NCBI GenBank assembly: GCA_013791765.1 | Contig: VMTC01000074.1 | Span: 62,001 to 126,000, forward strand | Source of the DNA: Rhodoferax sp. | GTDB taxonomy: Bacteria; Pseudomonadota; Gammaproteobacteria; Burkholderiales; Burkholderiaceae_C | Reading direction: 5' to 3' | DNA length: 64,000 bases | Made by a program: the position numbers and the translations under genes | In this document: piece by piece, positions 50,456-59,849 of the stretch | Numbering within the stretch: position 1 is the stretch's first letter | Layout of the letters: each line of letters starts with the position of its first letter | Notes under the pieces: model-generated | The model's input: only the letters and a program-made list of their open reading frames with translations | Databases searched by the model: none | What the model was told of the DNA's origin: nothing

Positions 50456-51451
50456 TTGAACCCCCGTATTCTTCTTGCCCGTGCCATTTTTCCTGAAGTA
50501 CTTGATCGCCTGGCCCAGCATTTTGATGTGACAAGCAACCAATGCGATGAGTCCTGGACGCAGCTTGAGTTCATTGAGCGGCTGCAAGGCCATCAAGGTG
50601 TTTTCACCACGGGTGGCGAGCGCATTGACGCCGCGCTGCTGGCCGCCTGCCCTGATCTGAAAATCTGCGCCAACATGGCCGTGGGTTACAACAACTTCGA
50701 CCTTGAGGCCATGACCACCGCCGGTGTGCTGGCCACCAATGCGCCTGAGGTGTTGACCGAGACCACGGCTGATTTCGGCTTTGCCCTGCTGATGGCGACC
50801 GCGCGGCGTATGGCGCAGGCTGAGCATTTCTTGCGCGCTGGCCTGTGGACCCGTTGGCGTTACGACCTGTTTGCTGGTGCTGAAGTTCATGGCAGCACGC
50901 TGGGCATTTTGGGTATGGGTCGCATCGGCCAGGGCATCGCCAAACGAGGTGCGCTGGGCTTTGGCATGCAGGTGATTTACCACAACCGCTCGCGGCTGGA
51001 TGTGGCCACTGAGCTTGACTGCAGGGCGCGTTACGTCAGTAAACAGCAATTGCTCAACACTGCAGACCATCTGGTGTTGGTGTTGCCGTACTCGGCCGCT
51101 TCGCACCATGCCATTGGCGCACCGGAGCTGGCACAGATGAAGCCCAGCGCGACGCTGGTCAACATCGCGCGCGGCGGCATCGTCGATGACGCCGCACTGG
51201 CCGCGGCCCTGCGCAACAAAACCATTGCCGCCGCCGGGCTTGATGTGTTTGAGGGTGAACCCGCTGTGCACCCTGATTTGCTGCTGCTTCCCAATGTGGT
51301 TCTGACCCCGCACATCGCCAGCGCCACGCTGCCCACGCGCCTGGCGATGGCCAATCTGGCGGCCGACAACCTGGTCGGGTTTCTGACCCAAGGTAAGGCT
51401 CTCACGCCGTTAAATGCCGAGGTGATGGTGAAACAACAAGTCTTGTGTTGA
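50456..51451 (+). CDS. D-2-hydroxyacid dehydrogenase (glyoxylate/hydroxypyruvate reductase type)
   Basis: The product is 331 residues. The start is TTG at 50456, supported by a GAGGAGC site and by the fit of NPRILLARAIFPEVLDRLAQ to the family N-terminus; no ATG is available. The NAD motif is LGILGMGRIGQGIAKRG, and the catalytic residues are Arg in NIARGGIVDD, Glu in GLDVFEGEPAV and His in TPHIASATLP. It most resembles GhrB / D-glycerate dehydrogenases. It likely reduces glyoxylate or hydroxypyruvate with NAD(P)H. The gene is divergent from the Mrp operon. Confidence 0.92.
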   Translation: MNPRILLARAIFPEVLDRLAQHFDVTSNQCDESWTQLEFIERLQGHQGVFTTGGERIDAALLAACPDLKICANMAVGYNNFDLEAMTTAGVLATNAPEVLTETTADFGFALLMATARRMAQAEHFLRAGLWTRWRYDLFAGAEVHGSTLGILGMGRIGQGIAKRGALGFGMQVIYHNRSRLDVATELDCRARYVSKQQLLNTADHLVLVLPYSAASHHAIGAPELAQMKPSATLVNIARGGIVDDAALAAALRNKTIAAAGLDVFEGEPAVHPDLLLLPNVVLTPHIASATLPTRLAMANLAADNLVGFLTQGKALTPLNAEVMVKQQVLC

Positions 51452-51571
51452 AGTATCAACGGCTTGCGGTGGGTATTGATGATGCAATGATGCGGGCCTG
51501 CAAGCCAGCCACTTAAGATGCGGATCGCTTCGCTGTAGTTTCGGGCGAAAAACCGTACGGGACTCACTGAC

Positions 51572-53539
51572 TCAGGCAAGCAGGCTCGCCTCGACACGCG
51601 CCAGCGCCTCAGGCGGCCCAAACAGAACGAGCGTGTCGCCACCTTCGATCAGCGTGTCCGGGGCGGGCTGCAGCCGCCGCTGTCCGGCCCGAACCAACGC
51701 GGTGATTACCACTCCATCCACCGGCAAGGCCGACAGCGATTGCCTGCGGTAGATGCTTTCCTCGGGCAGGCGCAGCGCGTGCAGCCGGTCGGCGTCGGGG
51801 TTGTCGTCACTGGACGCATGGGTGGCGTCGCCGGGAAAGAGTTCGCGCAGCTGGCGGTAGTGGCCGGCGCGCTGCGACCGCACCTGCCGCAGCACGCGTG
51901 CCAGTGGCACACCGAGCGTCAACAGGGCCTGCGACGCGATCATCAGCCCGGCCTCCAGCGTCTCGGGAAATACCTCAGTGGCGCCGGCGGCGCGCAATGC
52001 GTCGACTGCGCTGAGGTCGCGCGTGCGCACCATGACTGGTAGCCCGGGGTGGTGCGCGCGGATTTGCTGCAATGTCTTTAGTGCCGCCGCGCTGTCGTCG
52101 TGCGTGATGACTACCAGCCGCGCCGCTGCCAGGCCCAGCGCTTCGAGCAGTTCGATCTGCGCGCCGTCGCCGTAATGCACCTGCTGGCCGGCTAGGCGCG
52201 CCTCGCGCACTCGCTCGGCGTCGAGGTCCAGCGCCGCCCAGGGTTGGCCCTCGGCCTCAAGGAGGTGGCCCAGGCTCTGGCCGATGCGGCCGTAGCCGGC
52301 CAGCAGCACGTGCCCGGCTAGCGGCGCCGCCGACGGCAGATCGGGCTGTGGCCCCGGACCGGTCGGTATCGGCGTCCGCGGCGCCAGGCGCAAGGCCAGC
52401 GCATGGTTGAATCGGATTAGCAGCGGACCGCCGAGCATCGAGAACAGCACCGACGCCAGCACGATCTGCGCCAGCGTCTCGCTGAGCACCTGGGCCTGCA
52501 GCCCGAGCGCCAGCAGAGCGAAGCCGAACTCGCCACCCACCGCGAGCAGCATCCCGGTGCGCCAGGCGGTAAGCCAGTCGACGCCGGCCCGGCGCACGAT
52601 CCCGGCCACAAGCAGGCACTTGACGACCAGCAGCAGCGCGGCGCCGAGCAATCCCCAGGGCCACACGCGCGCCAGCGCAGCCGGATCGACTAGCATGCCG
52701 ATGCCGACGAAGAACAGGCCCAGCAGCACGTCGCGCAGCGGTCGGATCGTCGTCTCGACCTGGTGGCGGAACTCGGTGTCGCCGAGCACCATGCCGGCGA
52801 GGAAGGCCCCGAAGGCCATCGACAGCCCCAGGCCATGCGTCGTGGCGCCGGCGGCGAGAGTAACGAACAGCACCGTCAACGTGAACAGCTCGGCTGAACG
52901 CCGCGCCGCGACGACGTGGAACAGCGGACGCAGCAGCCAACGGCCGACGAATACGACCAGGACCAGGGCCAGTGCCGCCTTCGCCAGTGCCCATGCCAGT
53001 GCTGTGCCGAGCGCGACGGCGCCCGCCGTGGCGAGCACCGGGATGACGACTACGAAGGGCACCGCCGTTACATCCTGGAATACCGACATTGCCACGCCGA
53101 GCCGGGCATGGCGCCCGTGCTCCTCGGACTGCTCGGCCAGTTGTCGGCTGATGATCGTTGTCGACGACTGCGCGAACACCGCGCCGACGACGAAGGCGGC
53201 GGCCGGCGCCAGCCCGGCAGCCCAGCCGATAAGGCTGACGGCAACGGTCGTCAACGCCACCTGCGCGGTGCCCAGCCCGAGCACCATGTGGCGTAGCGCA
53301 TGTATCTGCGGCAGCGAGAAGTTCAGCCCTATCGTAAACAGCAGGAAGACGATGCCGAACTCGGCGAGTGCCAGCAGCGGCGGTGCATCGACCACTGGCC
53401 CTGCGGTGTGCGGCCCGAGCAGCACGCCGATCAGCAGATAAGCCAGGACGGAAGGAATGCGCAAGCGCTGAAAAAACAAAACGATAACCACTGCGCTGCC
53501 TAGCAGCAGCAGTATCTGGGCTAAGGGCGATCCAGGCAT
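51572..53539 (-). CDS. CPA2 family K+/H+ antiporter (KefB/KefC-like) with TrkA domains
   Basis: The product is 655 residues. An N-terminal Na+/H+ exchanger domain with about 12 helices (LAEFGIVFLLFTIGLNFSLP, then VFQDVTAVPFVVV) is followed by a TrkA-N NAD-binding domain (HVLLAGYGRIGQSLGHLLEA) and a TrkA-C domain (SLSALPVDGVVITALVRAG). It exports K+ in exchange for H+, gated by nucleotide binding. The start at 53539 is preferred over 53575. Base use is more extreme in GC than its neighbours and it is followed by a gene-poor gap, which might indicate recent acquisition. Confidence 0.92.
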   Translation of the reverse strand: MPGSPLAQILLLLGSAVVIVLFFQRLRIPSVLAYLLIGVLLGPHTAGPVVDAPPLLALAEFGIVFLLFTIGLNFSLPQIHALRHMVLGLGTAQVALTTVAVSLIGWAAGLAPAAAFVVGAVFAQSSTTIISRQLAEQSEEHGRHARLGVAMSVFQDVTAVPFVVVIPVLATAGAVALGTALAWALAKAALALVLVVFVGRWLLRPLFHVVAARRSAELFTLTVLFVTLAAGATTHGLGLSMAFGAFLAGMVLGDTEFRHQVETTIRPLRDVLLGLFFVGIGMLVDPAALARVWPWGLLGAALLLVVKCLLVAGIVRRAGVDWLTAWRTGMLLAVGGEFGFALLALGLQAQVLSETLAQIVLASVLFSMLGGPLLIRFNHALALRLAPRTPIPTGPGPQPDLPSAAPLAGHVLLAGYGRIGQSLGHLLEAEGQPWAALDLDAERVREARLAGQQVHYGDGAQIELLEALGLAAARLVVITHDDSAAALKTLQQIRAHHPGLPVMVRTRDLSAVDALRAAGATEVFPETLEAGLMIASQALLTLGVPLARVLRQVRSQRAGHYRQLRELFPGDATHASSDDNPDADRLHALRLPEESIYRRQSLSALPVDGVVITALVRAGQRRLQPAPDTLIEGGDTLVLFGPPEALARVEASLLA

Positions 53540-54201
53540 CAGGATGGTTCCGACAGCCGAATGTTTAACAGGCAATCCGCCGCCCGCCTAGCACTGACCC
53601 GGCCCACCACTCGATACATTCGGCCCTGTGAGCGCTTTGCCAAGCCGATCATAAGGATTATGACGATGGCCACCACAACGGTGTTGGTAGGCGGCGCAAC
53701 AGCAACGGGTTCACCTACGCACAGGCGATTCATCCGGGTGAGCCCGGGGATGGCCTGCCTAAGGCGCGCAAGAACAGACTCAAAAGCCCAGGCGATGACG
53801 CTCTGGTTCGAGTGAGTGGCAGCGTCGCCAGGAGCCAGGAGCCGACCAGCGTGTTTGCCTGAGCTCGCGACGAGAACGCCAAAGCCCGCCGGGCCGCTGC
53901 TGTCCAGTCATGGATTTTTGTGTCGAACATCAGATGCCTTTAACTTGAAAGGCTTCAACTTAGATTCCTCAATCGGGTGCGTAACGCGCTCACCCAATAA
54001 ATGAACCATGTCGAAGGTCGAAACGCCAATGTTAACAAGCCCTTAGTGAAGAAACCAAGCACTCAACTGAATCCAGGCTCAAGGTCTCAATATAAATTCT
54101 ACAGAAGCCATCGCGTTGTGATTGGTCAATAGAAGCAGCCCGATTGGTGTCGTGACGCGCTCAGGGTAAGCTGGCAAATTCATAAATCAGCCCAAACTGA
54201 C
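53540..54201. other. Gene-poor stretch
   Basis: Short frames here have no recognisable motif. One minus-strand frame (53539-53733) would encode a single hydrophobic helix (NTVVVAIVIILMIGLA) but has no ribosome site I trust, and a plus-strand frame (53561-53815) is Arg- and Thr-rich. Both look like chance or remnant frames. No repeat stands out. Confidence 0.5.
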
Positions 54202-55269
54202 TTAGAGGCCTTCCGGCTGCCGCTGGTTATCTGCCGCCCATTCACGCCAGAGTGCCAGCAAAATCGCCAGGATCACCGGCCCGACAAACAGGCCGATGAG
54301 CCCGAAGGCCACCAGCCCACCCAGTACGCCGAATAGAACCAAAAGAAATGGAATCTTGGCCACGCCGCTGATCACCAAGGGGCGCACCAGGTTGTCCACC
54401 CAACTCACGGCCAGCGCCCCCCAGAGTAGCAGGCCGACACCCGCGCTGACCTGACCCTTGATCAATAACCATACCCCAATGGAGCCCCAGATCGCGGGGG
54501 CGCCGAAGGGGATCAGGGCCACCACGGCTGTCGCTGCACCCCAGAATACAGGCGCCCGTACGCCGACAATCCAGTAGCCCAGACCCGCCAGCAGCCCTTG
54601 TGCCAGAGCCGCCAGCAGCAGGCCATAAACCACGGCGCGCGTGGTGTCGCCAACCGCCTGGAAATAGGCCTGTACACGATTACCGAGTAGGCCGTGCAGG
54701 ACGGCGCGCAATTGTGCCAGCAGGCGCTCGCCATCGCGGAACAAGAAGAAAGACGTCAACAAGGCAAAACCCAGGCGCAGCGCATTCAAACCCAGATCAC
54801 CAACCAGGCGCATGGCGCGCCCGCCCCATTGGTCGGCCAGGTCCGAGATCGGCGCACCCCAGGCGGTGCGGTCACCGCTGAGCGCGCTCAAGCGCTCTTG
54901 CAGCCACGGCCCCAGCCACGCAATACTGAGGATGGATTCCGGCAAGCGCACGCCGCCCTCCAAAAGCGCAGCGGCTTCACGCACCGCCGCGACGCCTTCG
55001 CTGCGCAACAACAAGCCGGCCCACAAGAGCGACAAGCCCAGCACCAGGGTCAAAACCAGTGTCATGGCCAAGGCCGACCAGGTCCGGCGGCCGCCCAGCC
55101 AGGCCAGCACGCGCAAATGCAGCGGCCACGACACGTAAGTCAATATGGCGGCCCAGGCGATGGCGGCCATAAATGGCTGCATCACTACAAAACCGGCCAG
55201 GAGCAAGCCGCCGAGCAAGCCGGCAAGCACGGTGCGGCGTAACCAGAGCGGTGTTTGTGGTTCGGTCAT
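54202..55269 (-). CDS. AI-2E family transporter (YdiK/PerM-like)
   Basis: The product is 355 residues with about eight membrane helices, of the UPF0118/AI-2E exporter family. The pattern GFVVMQPFMAAIAWAAILTY, and later PFGAPAIWGSIGVWLLIKGQ, NLVRPLVISG and GLIGLFVGPVILAILLAL, is typical. Members export AI-2 or act as Na+/H+ antiporters; the substrate of this one is unknown. The gene stands alone, minus strand. Confidence 0.9.
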   Translation of the reverse strand: MTEPQTPLWLRRTVLAGLLGGLLLAGFVVMQPFMAAIAWAAILTYVSWPLHLRVLAWLGGRRTWSALAMTLVLTLVLGLSLLWAGLLLRSEGVAAVREAAALLEGGVRLPESILSIAWLGPWLQERLSALSGDRTAWGAPISDLADQWGGRAMRLVGDLGLNALRLGFALLTSFFLFRDGERLLAQLRAVLHGLLGNRVQAYFQAVGDTTRAVVYGLLLAALAQGLLAGLGYWIVGVRAPVFWGAATAVVALIPFGAPAIWGSIGVWLLIKGQVSAGVGLLLWGALAVSWVDNLVRPLVISGVAKIPFLLVLFGVLGGLVAFGLIGLFVGPVILAILLALWREWAADNQRQPEGL

Positions 55270-55282
55270 GGTGGGTTAGCGC

Positions 55283-55433
55283 CTGTCCATGAATAAGCTG
55301 TGCATTTGGCTGCCGGATTTGGGATGCAATGCTACGCGCAAAGCGTGCCGTGCAGCTCTGCTGAACAAGCGATTTGCAACGACGCAGTGCGCCCAAAGGT
55401 GGTGAGCCAAATGTGCATGCTATTTGTGGACAG
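55283..55433. repeat. MITE-like 151-bp inverted-repeat element
   Basis: The 29-bp ends 55283-55311 and 55405-55433 are inverted copies at about 22 of 29 positions, with identical outer CTGTCCA and inner CATTTGGCT blocks. The interior has no gene. A further partial copy of the inner block (AGCCAAATGTGC) lies at about 55456-55467. It is between the transporter gene and the UspA gene. Confidence 0.55.
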
Positions 55434-55621
55434 ACCCTTAGGTGAGGGAAAACAAGCCAAATGTGCGCTCTTTGGCTGAAGGAAAAACAGCGAGGCCTCG
55501 CTTTGCGCTCATTGAGTTGAGGATCATCAAACGCGACCCGGAGAAATCATAGAGCATCCGATAAGACGTTCTTGATTCGCGGTGAATCAAGGGCTTGGAA
55601 CCCTTGAGGAGATCAACGAGC

Positions 55622-56452
55622 ATGACGCCGATTCACAACATTGTGGTAGCTACCGATTTCTCGCCCGGTGCAACTGCGGCGGTGGACCGGGCGGTGCAGG
55701 TGGCGCGCACGCATGGTGCGGTGCTGCGCCTGCTGCATGTGTTTGATGTCAGCGCGTGGCGCGGCTTGCGGGGGGTCTTTGACCCGCAACGTCTGGCCAG
55801 GGAGCCACCGCCCGATGTACAGATCAGGCGCCGCCTCAATGACTTGTCAGCGTCGCTGGCCACGCAGACCGGGCTGCAGGTTGAAGCGCATTTCAGCGTG
55901 GGCGAGGCAGACGGGGCCGTCCGGGCGTATGTGGCAGCGCATGAAACCGCGCTGCTGGTTATCGGTTCACGCGCCGAACCGTCTATTTTGGGGTTGGGCA
56001 GCACGGCGTCCCGGCTGGTGCGCGCGCCGCATTGCCCGGTGCTGATGGTGCGTTGCGCTCTGGTGAAAGCCTATGCCACGGTGCTTGCGGCGGTGGATCT
56101 AAGTGCGCAGGCCAAGCGCGCGGCCACCGTTGCCATTGCCTTGTTTCCGGCAGCACAGCACCATTTGGCGCTGGCGCTTGGCCCTGGAGCGCATGAGTCA
56201 GCCCACGCCCAGGCGCTGCACGACCTGAACCAAGTCGCCCGGAGCTTGAGCGGGACAGCCCAGCATCCGGTGCTCGCCGAGGTGCTCGATGACGTGCCCG
56301 CACGCGCCATTCTTGAGCGCGCTGCGGCATTTTCGGCTGACTGCGTGGTGGTTGGGCACCATGGGGGAAACGGGGGCGCCCAGTCTCAACTCGGCAGTAT
56401 GGCGCAGCAAGTTTTGCAGCACACCTTGCGCGATGTTCTTGTAGTGCAATGA
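55622..56452 (+). CDS. Universal stress protein, tandem UspA domains
   Basis: The product is 276 residues with two UspA domains. The first (about 3-145) has VVATDFSPGATAAVDRAVQV and the ATP-type loop VIGSRAEPSILGLGSTASRL. The second is weaker but keeps VVVGHHGGNGGAQSQLGSMA. The start at 55622 has a GAGGAG site 11 bp upstream. Its stop overlaps the nfeD start by 4 bp, so it heads the plus-strand operon usp-nfeD-slipin-patatin-gntP. Confidence 0.9.
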   Translation: MTPIHNIVVATDFSPGATAAVDRAVQVARTHGAVLRLLHVFDVSAWRGLRGVFDPQRLAREPPPDVQIRRRLNDLSASLATQTGLQVEAHFSVGEADGAVRAYVAAHETALLVIGSRAEPSILGLGSTASRLVRAPHCPVLMVRCALVKAYATVLAAVDLSAQAKRAATVAIALFPAAQHHLALALGPGAHESAHAQALHDLNQVARSLSGTAQHPVLAEVLDDVPARAILERAAAFSADCVVVGHHGGNGGAQSQLGSMAQQVLQHTLRDVLVVQ

Positions 56453-57933
56453 AACAGGCGTTAGCTATGGTGGTCATGGGACTTGCCCTGTTGGTAGCCG
56501 GGCAGGCGTGCGCGGTCACGTCGGATAAGCCGGAGCAGGGTGCTGTTGCTGTCTCTGTGCCGCTACTGACGGTGAGTGGCCCGATCGGACCCGCCACAGC
56601 CGACTATATTGCGCGCGGTTTGCACAAGGCGGCCAATAACCGCGCACCGCTGGTGGTGCTGCAAATTGACACGCCAGGTGGGCTGGACAGTTCGACGCGC
56701 CAGATCGTCAAGGACATTTTGGCCTCGAGTGTGCCGGTGGCGGTCTGGGTGGCGCCGAGCGGCGCGCGCGCGGCCAGCGCGGGTGCCTATATTGTTTATG
56801 CCAGCCATATGGCGGTCATGGCGCCGGGCACCAACCTCGGGGCAGCCACACCGGTGCAGATGGGCGGCTTGCCTGGCTCGCCACAGCAGCCTGAGCCAGA
56901 GCCCGCGCCTGCGACTCCTGCTCCTGCTGCTGCTCCTGCACAAGGCGCGGCAAGTGAGCCCCAAGACGCCAAAAAAACGGTGCGCCCAGCGGCCGATGCC
57001 ATGACCCGCAAAATTGTGCATGACGCGGCGGCCTACCTGCGCTCATTGGCCCAGATGCGTGGGCGCAATGCTGAGTGGGCTGATCGTGCCGTGCGTGATG
57101 GTGTCAGCTTGTCTGCAGAAGAAGCAAACAGCCAGCGGGTTATCGATTTCATCGCCGCCGATCTGCCAACACTTTTGCAGCAGGCGCACGGACGCGCCGT
57201 GCAGATGAGCGACGGTGTGCAGCGCAGCGTGAGTACTCGCGGTTCTAGTGTTGTCGTCGTGGCGCCCGACTGGCGCACCAGGCTGCTTGGCATCATCACC
57301 GACCCAACTGTGGCTTACCTGTTGCTGTTGCTTGGCATCTACGGCATCTATTTTGAACTGACGTCGCCGGGTTTCGGTGTGCCCGGTGTCGCGGGTTCGA
57401 TCTCGCTGCTGTTGGGTATGTTTGCGTTGCAGATGCTGCCAGTGAGCTACGCCGGTGTCGCGTTGATTGTGCTTGGCTTTGTGATGCTGGCGGCCGAGGC
57501 GTTGCTGCCAAGCTTTGGTGCGTTGGGCGTTGGCGGCACCATTGCCTTCGTCATCGGCTCGGTCATGCTGATTGATACGGACACGCCCGGCTTCGGTTTG
57601 CCAATGGGTTTGATCGCCACCGTGGCAGTGGTAAATGCCTTGTTCGTACTGGTTGTGTTTCGGATGGCGGTCAAATCCAAGAAGCGGCCGGTTGTCAGCG
57701 GGTCAGAGGAACTGATTGGCGCAATCGGCGAGGTTCTTGAGACCCGGCCTCATGACCCGTGGATGCGTCTGCACGGCGAGCGCTGGCGTGTGCGATGCAA
57801 CACGCCGCTGCAGCGGGGTCAGCGTGTGCGGGTGAGCGCACGCGAGGGATTGGTTTTGCAGGTAGAGCCCCTGGCGCCTGCGTCCACCGTTGAGGCTGCG
57901 GCAAGCGGACCATTGGGGGCTTCAGGCCCGTAG
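56449..57933 (+). CDS. NfeD1-type membrane serine protease (ClpP-class) with NfeD domain
   Basis: The product is 494 residues. A signal peptide (MKQALAMVVMGLALLVAG) is followed by a ClpP-like protease domain with Ser110 in GARAASAGAY and Lys188 in MTRKIVHDA as the Ser-Lys pair. An inserted Pro/Ala-rich loop lies at about 145-185. Four or five membrane helices follow (from about 285) and then an OB-fold NfeD domain (RLHGERWRVRCNTPLQRGQR). Archaeal and bacterial homologues cleave the C-terminus of the adjacent stomatin; here the slipin gene lies 21 bp downstream, so the partnership is likely. The protein acts at the inner membrane. Confidence 0.94.
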   Translation: MKQALAMVVMGLALLVAGQACAVTSDKPEQGAVAVSVPLLTVSGPIGPATADYIARGLHKAANNRAPLVVLQIDTPGGLDSSTRQIVKDILASSVPVAVWVAPSGARAASAGAYIVYASHMAVMAPGTNLGAATPVQMGGLPGSPQQPEPEPAPATPAPAAAPAQGAASEPQDAKKTVRPAADAMTRKIVHDAAAYLRSLAQMRGRNAEWADRAVRDGVSLSAEEANSQRVIDFIAADLPTLLQQAHGRAVQMSDGVQRSVSTRGSSVVVVAPDWRTRLLGIITDPTVAYLLLLLGIYGIYFELTSPGFGVPGVAGSISLLLGMFALQMLPVSYAGVALIVLGFVMLAAEALLPSFGALGVGGTIAFVIGSVMLIDTDTPGFGLPMGLIATVAVVNALFVLVVFRMAVKSKKRPVVSGSEELIGAIGEVLETRPHDPWMRLHGERWRVRCNTPLQRGQRVRVSAREGLVLQVEPLAPASTVEAAASGPLGASGP

Positions 57934-57954
57934 CGTCACAACAAGGAGAACTCT

Positions 57955-58734
57955 ATGTACTGGCAATTCGGATACGGCTTCATCCCCATTTTGTTGATCA
58001 TGCTGGTGGTCGCGTCGGTGCGCATCCTGCGTGAGTATGAGCGCGCCGTGGTATTCCAGTTGGGGCGCTTCTGGCAGGTCAAGGGGCCTGGTCTCATTAT
58101 TCTGATCCCTGGCATCCAGCAGATGGTCCGCGTGGACTTGCGCACCGTGGTCATGGATGTGCCCGAGCAGGATGTGATCACGCGCGACAACGTGTCGGTC
58201 AAGGTCAATGCCGTGGTCTATGCGCGCGTTGTTGATCCGCAACTGGCCGTCATCCAGGTCGAGAACTACTTGATGGCCACGTCGCAATTAGCGCAGACGA
58301 CCTTGCGCGCTATCCTGGGCAAGCACGAACTCGACCAGTTGCTCGCCGAGCGCGAAAAGATCAACCAGGACTTGCAGCAGGTGCTCGATGTGCAAACCGA
58401 TGCCTGGGGCATCAAGGTTGCCAACGTGGAGATCAAACATGTTGACCTGAATGAAAGCATGGTTCGCGCAATTGCCAAACAGGCCGAAGCCGAGCGGGAA
58501 CGCCGGGCCAAGGTCATTCATGCCAAAGGTGAGTTGGAGGCGTCCGTCAAGTTGCTGGAAGCTGCGCAAAAGCTGGCCCAGGCCCCGCAGGCGATGCAGT
58601 TGCGCTATCTGCAGACGCTCACGGCGATTGCGGGGGAGAAGAGCTCCACCATCATTTTCCCGATGCCTATCGACCTGATTTCGTCAGTGCTGGATCGCCT
58701 GACCGATCGACCGAAGTCTGGGGAACCTGGCTGA
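57955..58734 (+). CDS. Slipin (stomatin-like SPFH protein)
   Basis: The product is 259 residues. One N-terminal hairpin-like membrane segment ([19 protein letters not shown]) is followed by an SPFH domain ([32 protein letters not shown]) and a coiled-coil tail. The motif [20 protein letters not shown] is characteristic. It is paired with the NfeD protease gene upstream. Function: scaffold of membrane microdomains. A GAGAAC-type site and a short gap indicate cotranslation with nfeD. Confidence 0.95.
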   Translation: MYWQFGYGFIPILLIMLVVASVRILREYERAVVFQLGRFWQVKGPGLIILIPGIQQMVRVDLRTVVMDVPEQDVITRDNVSVKVNAVVYARVVDPQLAVIQVENYLMATSQLAQTTLRAILGKHELDQLLAEREKINQDLQQVLDVQTDAWGIKVANVEIKHVDLNESMVRAIAKQAEAERERRAKVIHAKGELEASVKLLEAAQKLAQAPQAMQLRYLQTLTAIAGEKSSTIIFPMPIDLISSVLDRLTDRPKSGEPG

Positions 58735-58747
58735 GCCGCCACGAGGC

Positions 58748-59797
58748 ATGAGTTCGCGGCGCGTCAAACACATCGAACTGGCACTGCAGGGCGGTGGTGC
58801 CCATGGCGCATTCACCTGGGGGGTGCTGGACCGCCTGCTGGAGGATGAACGCATTGGAATCGATGCCATCAGCGGTACCAGCGCCGGTGCCATGAACGCC
58901 GTGGTGCTGGTCGACGGCTTGATGACCAGTGGGCGTGACGGCGCGCGCGAGGCGTTGCGGCGCTTCTGGAGCCGAGTGAGTAACGCGGCGGGGCAAAGTG
59001 CCTTGCTGACCGATGCCTGGTCGACGTTCTTTGGCAACTGGCCCATGCAGGGCTCGCCCTTGCAACTGTATCTGGACTGGGTCGGCCGATCAATGTCTCC
59101 CTACCAGTTCAACCCGATGGACCTTAATCCGCTACGCGACATAGTCGCCGCAGAGGTTGATTTTGAACGGGTGCGCGCCTGTGACAAGGTGCGTTTGTTC
59201 GTTTCGGCCACTAACGTGCGTACCGGTCGGCTCCGCGAGTTTCGTCAGTCAGACTTATCCGCTGACGTTGTGATGGCGTCAGCTTGCCTGCCACTGGTCT
59301 TTCGCGCGGTCGAAATCGACGGCGAGGCGTATTGGGACGGAGGTTACCTGGGCAATCCATCGCTGTTGCCGCTCATTGCCGAAAGCCCGGCGCATGACTT
59401 GCTTCTGGTGCAAATCAACCCATCCCGCCGAGACACGCTGCCCACCATGCCGCAAGACATCTTGGATCGCCTCAATGAGATCACCTTCAACAGCAGCCTG
59501 GTCAAGGAGTTGCGTTCGCTGGCCCTTATCCAGCAGTTTCTGCGCCAGGAGGAGGCGCCCCCCGCGCATGGGCGTGCACCGTTGTTCAGACAGATTGCGG
59601 CGTTGCGCATGCACCGGATTGAGGATGAAACCGAACTTGCCGGGCTCGGCGCCAGCAGCAAGGCCAATACTGGCTGGTCATTCTTGCGCCGTCTGCATCG
59701 CATTGGCTACGGCGTGACAGAAGACTGGTTGCAACGCAACTTCACTCACTTGGGGCGGCGCTCTACTCTGGACTTGTCACACTATCTGAACGAGTAA
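58748..59797 (+). CDS. Patatin-like phospholipase
   Basis: The product is 349 residues. The oxyanion motif LALQGGGAHGAFTWGVLDRL, the nucleophile Ser45 in GTSAGAMNAV and the catalytic Asp197 in WDGGYLG are all present. The patatin fold lacks a signal peptide, suggesting a cytoplasmic acyl hydrolase. It lies 13 bp after the slipin gene and may act on lipids at the same membrane sites. Confidence 0.94.
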   Translation: MSSRRVKHIELALQGGGAHGAFTWGVLDRLLEDERIGIDAISGTSAGAMNAVVLVDGLMTSGRDGAREALRRFWSRVSNAAGQSALLTDAWSTFFGNWPMQGSPLQLYLDWVGRSMSPYQFNPMDLNPLRDIVAAEVDFERVRACDKVRLFVSATNVRTGRLREFRQSDLSADVVMASACLPLVFRAVEIDGEAYWDGGYLGNPSLLPLIAESPAHDLLLVQINPSRRDTLPTMPQDILDRLNEITFNSSLVKELRSLALIQQFLRQEEAPPAHGRAPLFRQIAALRMHRIEDETELAGLGASSKANTGWSFLRRLHRIGYGVTEDWLQRNFTHLGRRSTLDLSHYLNE

Positions 59798-59849
59798 ACT
59801 CAAATCCCGTGACCCCAGCTCTATATTCCTCTCGCTTGCCCGCCACGCC

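Noticed and set aside
50297-51391. A 364-residue minus-strand frame opposite the hydroxyacid dehydrogenase
   Set aside because: The plus strand carries all dehydrogenase motifs; the minus frame is Arg/Gln/His-rich and has no recognisable domain.
52407-53441. A 344-residue plus-strand frame opposite the KefB-like gene
   Set aside because: Ser/Thr/Arg/Ala-rich shadow frame; the minus strand has intact antiporter and TrkA motifs.
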